The notes under the pieces: model-generated
Database searches by the model: none
What the model saw: the letters and a program-made list of their open reading frames with translations, nothing else
What the model was told of the DNA's origin: nothing
DNA from: Arcicella aurantiaca
GTDB lineage: Bacteria; Bacteroidota; Bacteroidia; Cytophagales; Spirosomataceae
Direction: 5' to 3'
DNA length: 64,000 nt
Assembly: GCF_003148625.1 (NCBI RefSeq)
Contig: NZ_QGGO01000002.1
Location: 120,976 to 184,975, forward strand
Translations under genes and position numbers: made by a program
Part shown: piece after piece, positions 34,305 to 41,232 of the stretch
Position numbering within the stretch: the stretch's first letter is position 1
Layout: each line of letters opens with the position of its first letter

Positions 34305-35270
34305 TTACTTCTTCACTTCTGTTCGATAAACTACCTTTCCATTTTCATTAATTACCTGTACGTTCATACTTTTCGTTCCTATCGAAAATGTCATGAATCC
34401 ATAGTCAGATAAAGCTAATTTACTGATGGGTAATTGTCCAATCGGGGTTGCTTCTGAAGCCGAACCTGATACAAAATAATGTGTTTTTCCCGTAGGCAAA
34501 AGGTGTTGTAAATCGTGGTCGTGTCCGCATAAATACGCATCTACTTCGTATCGGTCTAAAATTCCTTTCAAAGAATTTCTAATGGCACGAGTATCATAAC
34601 TTTCTCTACGTTTTTCGGTAGCAGTAAATAAGGGATGATGCCCTACCACCAATTTCCACTTGATATTAGGGGATTTATTCGCTAAAGTTTTTTCCAACCA
34701 TTTTTTCTGAGCGGTACTGTCTTGCGTAACAACATTTGGACCATAATCTTTGTTAGTATAAAACTCTGGAATCAACGGATTGGTGTCGATAAAGGCTATT
34801 AAAACCTGATTGGTCGTATCGCCATCAATGGCAAATGTTTTGCTGAAATAACGGGCGGGCATTCTCCATCTTCTACTAATTTTTGAATAAGCCACTTGTG
34901 CGTCTGGATTTCCGCCGTAATCATGATTTCCTAAAACAGAATACCAATCCCACTGTAAAGAAAAAGCCTTGTAAATATCTTCAAACGACGCCTTCCATAA
35001 AGGGTCAAATTCGCTCATAACACCTCTCGGATAGAAATTATCTCCCGTTGAAATGATAAAATCTCGATTAATTTCTGCCGCAGTTTTCCCCATTTGTTTG
35101 GCTACTGGAATTTGATGGTCTTCACCAACTCGTCCCCAATCTCCCATCAAAATAAAATTTAAAGTCTTGGGATATTTCCGCAAACTTGTATCTGGCGTTT
35201 GGGCAAATAAAGGCATATTTACGGTCAATAAAACCGCCAATAATATACCGTAAAGGTTTAGTTTTTGCAT
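34305..35270 (-). CDS. Exported purple acid phosphatase-like metallophosphoesterase
   Basis: This 321-residue protein has a signal peptide (LLAVLLTVNMPLFAQ) and all metallophosphoesterase motifs: GDWG (Asp43), GDNFYPRG (Asp77), GNHDYGG (Asn115), VVGHHPLF and GHDHDLQ. It matches the tartrate-resistant/purple acid phosphatase subgroup, which hydrolyses phosphate monoesters in the periplasm. A minus-strand CAAAATTA (35293-35300, TAATTTTG) lies 23 bp upstream as a candidate -7 box. Confidence 0.9.
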   Translation of the reverse strand: MQKLNLYGILLAVLLTVNMPLFAQTPDTSLRKYPKTLNFILMGDWGRVGEDHQIPVAKQMGKTAAEINRDFIISTGDNFYPRGVMSEFDPLWKASFEDIYKAFSLQWDWYSVLGNHDYGGNPDAQVAYSKISRRWRMPARYFSKTFAIDGDTTNQVLIAFIDTNPLIPEFYTNKDYGPNVVTQDSTAQKKWLEKTLANKSPNIKWKLVVGHHPLFTATEKRRESYDTRAIRNSLKGILDRYEVDAYLCGHDHDLQHLLPTGKTHYFVSGSASEATPIGQLPISKLALSDYGFMTFSIGTKSMNVQVINENGKVVYRTEVKK

Positions 35271-35373
35271 GATTATGGTATTTTTTAGAATACAAAATTA
35301 CTCGTATGGAAGAATTAATTATTTGTTTTGATAGGCTTTTATTGAAAATTATCATAAATACATTTCAACTTCG

Positions 35374-35381
35374 TAAATTTG
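35374..35381 (+). promoter_or_regulatory. Candidate -7 box of anmK
   Basis: TAAATTTG matches TAnnTTTG, 26 bp before the ATG at 35407. No -33 box at the right spacing was found. Confidence 0.35.
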
Positions 35382-35406
35382 AAAATCATCAATAAAAATT
35401 AACCTC

Positions 35407-36615
35407 ATGAATAAAAACCTCCAATCGCTCTATCAAATTGCACAAAAAACTACTCGTAAAATTATTGGATTAATGTCAGGAACATCAATGGATGGACTTG
35501 ATGTGGCTCTATGCGAGATTTCGGGTGCGGGCGAAAACACGGAAGTTAAATTATTACATTTTGATACAGTTGATTATTCAGAAGAAATCAAAACAGAAAT
35601 ACGCAAAGTTTTCGCTAAACAAACTATTGATTTTCAGCATCTTGCTTTGTTGAATGAATGGATTGGCGTACTTCATGCCGATATGATTTTGAATTGTTTA
35701 AAATCTTGGAATATTTCTACCGACGAAATAGATTTAGTTGCCTCACACGGACAAACGGTCATGCACGCTCCTAAAATTTTACACCTACAAGAGAAATTTC
35801 CGAATGCCACTTTACAAATTGGTGATGGCGACCATATTGCCGTAAAAACGGGAATTATTACGATTTCTGATTTCCGACAAAAACACCTTGCCGCAGGTGG
35901 AGAGGGAGCTCCACTGGCTGTTTATGGTGATTATTTTATTTTTGGCAAAAAGGGCGAAAACCGAATTATGCTCAATATGGGTGGAATTGCCAATTTTACG
36001 TATTTACCTGCAACCATGAATCCAGAGGAGGTTTTTGTGACAGATACAGGAACGGGAAATACGTTAATTGATGCTTTTACAAGACTCTATTTTCCAGAAA
36101 AAGCCTATGATAAAGATGCCGAAATTGCTCTACAAGGTTCTGTCAATCAAGCACTTTTAGAAGAATTAAAAGCTGATAATTTCTTTAAAGGACCTTATCC
36201 CAAAACAACTGGCCCAGAATTATTTAGTATTGAGTACGTCAAAAAAGCACAAACAAAAAGTAACACTTCCGATATTTCTGTCCATGATTTATTGGCAACT
36301 TTAACTCGTTTTAGTGCCGAGACAATTGCGGAAGCGATAAATTTTACGATAAATAATACTTCTTATGACCTCAAAGATTTCCGTATTTATATGTCGGGTG
36401 GAGGAATGCACAATCCGCTATTAGTTGAATGGTTAAAGGAATTGTTACCTTGTGAATTCCTGAAAACCAACGATTTAGGCATTTCGGGAGATGCAAAAGA
36501 AGCGGTACTTTTTGCCATTTTAGCCAATGAAACGGTATCAGGTGGAGAATCAGATTTTGGTTCTCGCAGAGGAATTCCTTCGGTGTCAATGGGTAAAATA
36601 TCTTTCCCAAGCTAA
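35407..36615 (+). CDS. anmK: Anhydro-N-acetylmuramic acid kinase
   Basis: This 402-residue cytoplasmic kinase converts 1,6-anhydro-MurNAc to MurNAc-6-phosphate in cell-wall recycling. It has IIGLMSGTSMDGLDVALCE near the N-terminus, SHGQTVMHAP, ISDFRQKHLAAGGEGAPL, LNMGGIANFT and DTGTGNTLIDA, all hallmarks of the family, and ends with the usual GGGMHNPLL and GDAKEAVLFAILANE segments. It is transcribed away from the phosphatase gene and followed by a NUDIX gene 85 bp downstream. No MurNAc-6-P etherase adjoins. Confidence 0.96.
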   Translation: MNKNLQSLYQIAQKTTRKIIGLMSGTSMDGLDVALCEISGAGENTEVKLLHFDTVDYSEEIKTEIRKVFAKQTIDFQHLALLNEWIGVLHADMILNCLKSWNISTDEIDLVASHGQTVMHAPKILHLQEKFPNATLQIGDGDHIAVKTGIITISDFRQKHLAAGGEGAPLAVYGDYFIFGKKGENRIMLNMGGIANFTYLPATMNPEEVFVTDTGTGNTLIDAFTRLYFPEKAYDKDAEIALQGSVNQALLEELKADNFFKGPYPKTTGPELFSIEYVKKAQTKSNTSDISVHDLLATLTRFSAETIAEAINFTINNTSYDLKDFRIYMSGGGMHNPLLVEWLKELLPCEFLKTNDLGISGDAKEAVLFAILANETVSGGESDFGSRRGIPSVSMGKISFPS

Positions 36616-36700
36616 AATTTATAGCTTATGGCACGCAGATTTAAAAGGAGGGATTTATAAAATTTCACTAAATCACAACTCACTAAATCACAATTAAAAA

Positions 36701-37219
36701 ATGTCCAAAATGAAATTCTGTCCACAATGTGGCAAACCGTTGGAAACCCAATTTAGAGACGGCAAAGACCGTATTCAATGCACTGACCAAAGTGAACTTT
36801 GTGGTTATGTTTTTTGGAATAATCCTACGCCTGTGGTGGCTGCCATTGTTGAACACGAAGGCGATATTATTTTGGCTCGCAATGCTGCTTGGCCAGAAAC
36901 TTGGTACGCTCTCATCACAGGATTTTTAGAAGCTGGCGAAACGCCCGAGGAAGGCATTTTACGTGAAGTAAAAGAGGAATTAAACCTTGATGCTGAAATT
37001 GTGGAATTGGTCGGTTTATATGAATTTCACCGAATGAATCAGCTCATTATTGCCTATCATGTACGTGCAACAGGCGAGATACAATTGAGCGAAGAGTTAG
37101 TGGATTACAAACGTAAAAAAGACCATGAAATTCAGCCTTGGCAAGCAGGAACAGGCAAAGCCGTACAAGATTGGCAAGCCAAAAGAGGGATTTTCAATGA
37201 AGTGATTTCTTTTAGATAG
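36701..37219 (+). CDS. NUDIX hydrolase with N-terminal zinc ribbon
   Basis: This 172-residue protein begins with a zinc ribbon (CPQCGK, then CTDQSELCGY) joined to a NUDIX domain whose box is GFLEAGETPEEGILREVKEEL, matching G-x5-E-x7-R-E-U-x-E-E. This is the layout of NADH pyrophosphatase-like and related nucleoside-diphosphate hydrolases. Substrate cannot be read from the sequence. It may be co-transcribed with anmK. Confidence 0.88.
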   Translation: MSKMKFCPQCGKPLETQFRDGKDRIQCTDQSELCGYVFWNNPTPVVAAIVEHEGDIILARNAAWPETWYALITGFLEAGETPEEGILREVKEELNLDAEIVELVGLYEFHRMNQLIIAYHVRATGEIQLSEELVDYKRKKDHEIQPWQAGTGKAVQDWQAKRGIFNEVISFR

Positions 37220-37222
37220 TAG

Positions 37223-37279
37223 GTAGTAGCGAATAGCATTCGCCAGTTTGGATATTTGACGAATGCTATTCGCCACTAC
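37223..37279. repeat. Hairpin with CGAATAGCATTCG arms overlapping the eutB stop
   Basis: GTAGTAGCGAATAGCATTCG pairs with CGAATGCTATTCGCCACTAC with one mismatch. It is kin to 7650-7709. The stop codon of eutB (37276-37278) lies in the right arm. Confidence 0.7.
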
Positions 37280-38646
37280 AAATTCATCGCCTCTATTAAC
37301 TTCATATCCCCTGCTTTTAATCTCATTTTATCATCAAAAATATTCATTTTCAGCAACCATTCTTCAAACTCTGGAGCGGGACGTTTGCCTAATAAATGCC
37401 TGATATAAAGGGCATCGTGAAATGAAGTACTTTGATAATGCAACATCACATCATCTGCCCCCGGAATACCCATGATAAAATTACAACCTGCCGTACCCAA
37501 AAGCGTTAAAAGCGTATCCATATCGTCTTGGTCGGCTTCGGCGTGGTTGGTATAACAAACATCCACGCCCATTGGAAGTCCTAATAATTTACCACAAAAA
37601 TGGTCTTCTAAACCCGCCCGAATGATTTGTTTTCCATCGTACAAATATTCTGGACCAATAAAACCCACAACGGTATTTACCAAAAGCGGATTAAAATGTC
37701 TTGCCACGGCATACGCCCGAGTTTCACAGGTTTGTTGGTCGAGTCCATGATGAGCATTTGCCGAAAGTGAACTGCCCTGTCCCGTTTCAAAATACATCAA
37801 ATTATTGCCAACCGTCCCACGATTTAGCGAAAGCCCAGCTTCGTAGCCTTCCTGTAAAATATTCAAATTAACGCCAAAAGAAGTATTGGTAGCTTCCGTT
37901 CCACCAATCGACTGAAAAACCAAATCCACAGGAGCATTCCGTTCAATAGCTTGAATAGTCGTTGTAATATGGCTCAAAACACACGATTGCATCGGAATAT
38001 CAAAACGTTGCCGAACACTATCCAACATTTCCAAAAGCCGAATAACCGTTGGAATATTATCCGTTGCAGGATTTATACCAATAACAGCATCTCCACTTCC
38101 ATAAAAAAGTCCATCAATCATACTGGCGGCAATTCCCCGAAAATCGTCCGTCGGATGATTAGGTTGTAAGCGAGTCGAAAACCGCCCTTGCAAGCCAATT
38201 GTAGTTCTGAATTTCGTTACCACTTCACATTTTGAAGCCACCGTAATCAAATCTTGCACTCGCATAATTTTGCTTACTGCCGCCACCATTTCGGGAGTTA
38301 AACCTTTTTGAAAACTCGTTAATATTTGTTTATCAACGGTTTCTTGCAAAAGAAAATCCCTAAAACCCCCAACTGTTAGATGACTAATTGGAGCAAAAGA
38401 TTGTGCATCGTGCGTATCAATAATGAGCCGAGTTATTTCGTCTTTTTCATAAGGAATTAGATGTTCCGTCAAAAAGGTTTTGAGTGGAATATCCGCCAAA
38501 GCCATTTGAGCTGCCACTCTTTCTTGAGCAGATTTTGCCGCCACTCCCGCCAACTCATCGCCCGACCGCAGAGGCGTTGCCTTCGCCATCAAAGTTTTGA
38601 GGTCGGGGAAATGGTAGGTAATATTTTTGATGGTTTGTTGATACAT
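37276..38646 (-). CDS. eutB: Ethanolamine ammonia-lyase large subunit
   Basis: This 456-residue protein matches EutB: LTVGGFRDFLLQE, LQPNHPTDDFRGIAASMIDGLFYGSGDAVIGINPA, GGTEATNTSFG, FETGQGSSLSANAHHGLDQQTCETRAYA and CYTNHAEADQDDMD. It is the adenosylcobalamin-dependent catalytic subunit, which turns ethanolamine into acetaldehyde and ammonia. The small subunit eutC, normally next to it, is not found in the window, nor is an ethanolamine transporter. The sequence just after the stop is a dispersed hairpin repeat. It may rely on a eutC elsewhere, or the operon has been broken. Confidence 0.92.
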   Translation of the reverse strand: MYQQTIKNITYHFPDLKTLMAKATPLRSGDELAGVAAKSAQERVAAQMALADIPLKTFLTEHLIPYEKDEITRLIIDTHDAQSFAPISHLTVGGFRDFLLQETVDKQILTSFQKGLTPEMVAAVSKIMRVQDLITVASKCEVVTKFRTTIGLQGRFSTRLQPNHPTDDFRGIAASMIDGLFYGSGDAVIGINPATDNIPTVIRLLEMLDSVRQRFDIPMQSCVLSHITTTIQAIERNAPVDLVFQSIGGTEATNTSFGVNLNILQEGYEAGLSLNRGTVGNNLMYFETGQGSSLSANAHHGLDQQTCETRAYAVARHFNPLLVNTVVGFIGPEYLYDGKQIIRAGLEDHFCGKLLGLPMGVDVCYTNHAEADQDDMDTLLTLLGTAGCNFIMGIPGADDVMLHYQSTSFHDALYIRHLLGKRPAPEFEEWLLKMNIFDDKMRLKAGDMKLIEAMNL

Positions 38647-38731
38647 TTTTTATTTAACTGGTGATTAGTTATTGGAAATTAGAAAATGGGAATTACCAAA
38701 CTATTTGATACAAAGAAAAAGGTTTTTTAGC

Positions 38732-38891
38732 GAACCTGTTTAAACTTTTCGTTTTGAATGGAAATTGAATTGATTTTATGACTGTGAGTTTAAAATTTGC
38801 GACATATAGCATCGCTACATTGAGTAAATTTTAAATTCACAGGCTTCAAATCAAACCATTTACAACAAAAGGAATAAGTTTAAACAGGTTC
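38732..38891. repeat. MITE-like palindromic element, copy 3 of 3
   Basis: Ends GAACCTGTTTAAACTTTTCG and the inverse of the same element end. Flanked by AGC on both sides (3-bp duplication). The interior is close to copy 2, with ATAGCATCGCTACATT. Lies 85 bp after the start side of eutB. Confidence 0.8.
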
Positions 38892-38939
38892 AGCATCCTC
38901 CTTATCAGAATCTCATAAAATAACTGATAATCTTCTGAG

Positions 38940-39016
38940 TATTTAGACAATCTTCTAAATATTTTCAGCAAAACATTTGGAAGTAAAGGCATTTTATTTA
39001 GACATTTGCCTAAATA
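38940..39016. promoter_or_regulatory. Two operator-like sites upstream of the sdpR-like repressor
   Basis: TATTTAG-N8-CTAAATA occurs at 38940-38961 and again at 38995-39016, each a perfect 7-bp inverted repeat with the same first spacer bases (ACA). The second lies 18 bp before the ATG at 39034. Their place and symmetry suggest binding of the ArsR/SdpR protein to control its own gene. Confidence 0.6.
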
Positions 39017-39033
39017 TTTATTTACAAGTAATC

Positions 39034-39291
39034 ATGAACATACTTTTTAAAGCCTTAAATGACACTACCAGACGTGAGATTTTGGAAATGCTCAAAGACG
39101 GAGACATGAATGCGGGCGATATTGCCGATAAATTCAATATGACAAAACCCAGTATTTCGCATCACCTCGATTTACTGAAACAAGCCGATTTGGTCATTGC
39201 CGTAAAGAAAGGACAATTTGTAGAATATTCCCTCAATATGACCGTAATGGACGAAATTATGGCTTGGTTTGTTCAGTTTAAAACACAATAA
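39034..39291 (+). CDS. ArsR-family transcriptional repressor, SdpR-like
   Basis: This 85-residue winged-helix protein shows the ArsR-type core: LNDTTRREILEMLKDGDMNAGDIADKFNMTKPSISHHLDLLKQADLVIAVKKGQFVEYSLN. It lacks the metal-binding Cys residues of metal sensors and fits the SdpR autorepressor group. The start is the ATG at 39034; the open frame goes to 38977 through an operator. A DUF1016 gene and an SdpI-like membrane protein follow in the same direction (gaps 24 and 49 bp). Confidence 0.88.
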   Translation: MNILFKALNDTTRREILEMLKDGDMNAGDIADKFNMTKPSISHHLDLLKQADLVIAVKKGQFVEYSLNMTVMDEIMAWFVQFKTQ

Positions 39292-39315
39292 TTTTACTCC
39301 TTAAAAAATCATCAA

Positions 39316-40407
39316 ATGAATTTTGAACAATTAATAAATTCGATTGAATCTACTCACATCCAATTATCCTCGCAGGCAGTTAAGCAGGTAAATAGTTTAC
39401 AAACCATTAGAAATTGGCTGATTGGTTGCTATATCGTGGAGTTTGAACAGAAGGGCGAAGACAGGGCAACCTATGGGAAACAATTACTCTTAAACATTTC
39501 AGAACAAATGAAATCAAAAGGTAATATTGGGTTTTCAGACCGAAATCTTCGACAATTCCGACAGTTTTATTTGACTTATCCTCAAATTTGGCAGACAGTG
39601 TCTGCCAAATTCAAAAATGCAATTACCCAGTCGGTATCTGAGCAATTGAAAAATCCAAATGATGATTCATATCAGGAATTGATGTTACCCGTTGAAACGC
39701 TCATCAACACACTTTCTTTCTCTCATTTTATAGAATTATTACGCCTTGATTCCGATTTAAAAAGAAGGTTTTATGAAATAGAAACGGTTAAAAATGCGTG
39801 GAAAGTTAGAGAGTTGGAGAGAGCAATTGATACTTTATTATTTGAAAGAACGGGACTTTCAACAGATAAAAAAGGGGTTATTGCAAAAATCAAAGACCAA
39901 AAGCCTTTTGAAGCCAAAGACATCGTTAGAAATCCTTATTTTTTAGAATTTATAGGTTTAGAAGAGAAATCTCAATATTCGGAAACTGATTTAGAAACTG
40001 CTATTATCAACCATTTACAATCGTTTTTGACAGAATTGGGGCGTGGGTTTTGCTATGAAGCCAGACAAAAACGAATCACTTTTGGCAATACACATTATCG
40101 AATAGATTTAGTTTTTTATCATAGAGTATTGAAGTGTCATGTATTAATTGACCTAAAATTAGGAAAATTTGACCATGCAGATTCGGGGCAAATGTTGATG
40201 TATCTAAATTATTTCCGTAAAAACGAAATGACCGAAGGCGACAATCCACCCGTAGGCATTATTTTGTGTGCAGACAAAGACGATGCTTTGGTTGAATACG
40301 CTACCGCAGGGCTTGAAAATGAATTATTTATCTCAAAATATATGCTTCAACTACCTGATAAACAAACGCTTTTGAATTTTATAGAGCAAGAATTGAAGAA
40401 TCAATAA
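39316..40407 (+). CDS. DUF1016/YhcG-family PD-(D/E)XK nuclease-domain protein
   Basis: This 363-residue protein matches YhcG (DUF1016): the N-terminal region with NWLIGCYIVEFEQKGEDRATYGKQLL and SDRNLRQFRQFYLTYPQIWQTVSAKF, and a C-terminal PD-(D/E)XK-like core with RIDLVFYHRVLKCHVLIDLKLGKFDHADSGQMLMYLNYF. Such proteins are common in mobile and defence regions and are thought to act on DNA. It lies between sdpR-like and SdpI-like genes, which are usually adjacent, so it may be an insertion into their operon. Confidence 0.88.
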   Translation: MNFEQLINSIESTHIQLSSQAVKQVNSLQTIRNWLIGCYIVEFEQKGEDRATYGKQLLLNISEQMKSKGNIGFSDRNLRQFRQFYLTYPQIWQTVSAKFKNAITQSVSEQLKNPNDDSYQELMLPVETLINTLSFSHFIELLRLDSDLKRRFYEIETVKNAWKVRELERAIDTLLFERTGLSTDKKGVIAKIKDQKPFEAKDIVRNPYFLEFIGLEEKSQYSETDLETAIINHLQSFLTELGRGFCYEARQKRITFGNTHYRIDLVFYHRVLKCHVLIDLKLGKFDHADSGQMLMYLNYFRKNEMTEGDNPPVGIILCADKDDALVEYATAGLENELFISKYMLQLPDKQTLLNFIEQELKNQ

Positions 40408-40456
40408 TCTGTAAATTTACTCCCTTAAAACGTTATCCACTTAAAATATTTACACT

Positions 40457-41065
40457 ATGAAAACCCAAAATTTAGCACAAAAAATTGCACTTTGCATCGT
40501 ACCAATTTCCCTATTTTTTATTTCAAATCTACTAAGAAATGAAGCTGGCAACAAAGAATCAACCTATCCATTAGCATTCATTTCTATTCAAAATGTTTCT
40601 ATGACTTGCGTTTATATTTTTACGCAAAGAGATTCTTTTTTTAACGGAAATGATAAAATGGTTTTTTTAGGAAAAAGAGTTGACCTTCTTTTTACCATCA
40701 GTCAAGTATGTTTGGCAGGACTTTTATACCTCTTTTACATTAAGTTTGGAGATATAGTAAGCCTATCAGAAGCCTTTATTTTTATTGTAACCATGCTTTA
40801 TGGCAACTATTATTCTCTAATTCCAATGCCTCCTGTTAATGTTTCTATGTATTTCGAAGATGAAGATATTTGGCGTAAAGTAAGCATTTTTAGAGGGCGA
40901 CTAATATTTAGTTTTGGTCTAATAGGTTTGTTTGCTGTGTTATATTATTCTCCAAAAGGCATTGGAATTGAATATATGTATTTAGTATTAGCCGTTATAT
41001 CGATAACATTTCTTAGCACTTATTTCTATGCAAAAATAGAGTATTTAAAGAAATTTGACCGTTAG
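40457..41065 (+). CDS. Membrane protein, SdpI-like
   Basis: This 202-residue protein has about six membrane segments. The end of the fourth (MLYGNYYSLIPMPP...EDEDIWRKVSIFRGRLIFSFGLIGL) resembles the diverged second half of SdpI immunity/signalling proteins, where GN, W and the following glycine-rich segment are conserved. With the SdpR-like repressor upstream it fits an sdpRI operon, but the match is weak. Function beyond membrane location is not certain. Confidence 0.5.
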   Translation: MKTQNLAQKIALCIVPISLFFISNLLRNEAGNKESTYPLAFISIQNVSMTCVYIFTQRDSFFNGNDKMVFLGKRVDLLFTISQVCLAGLLYLFYIKFGDIVSLSEAFIFIVTMLYGNYYSLIPMPPVNVSMYFEDEDIWRKVSIFRGRLIFSFGLIGLFAVLYYSPKGIGIEYMYLVLAVISITFLSTYFYAKIEYLKKFDR

Positions 41066-41131
41066 ATATTTCCCAAATAACAATTTCCAATTCTCATCAC
41101 CGTTATTCTACCAAATATTACTAAATTGTGC

Positions 41132-41172
41132 TTGTAGCACAAGATTTCACAAGAAAGATTCCTGTGCTACAA
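41132..41172. repeat. TTGTAGCACA hairpin
   Basis: TTGTAGCACA (41132-41141) pairs with TGTGCTACAA (41163-41172), about 60 bp before the M16 protease start. Could be a terminator of the sdp operon or part of the protease's leader. Confidence 0.45.
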
Positions 41173-41232
41173 ATTAGCCCCCTAATCTAAAATAAAAACA
41201 CCTCTGTTGGGGTCAGAGGAACTCTATTTCAA

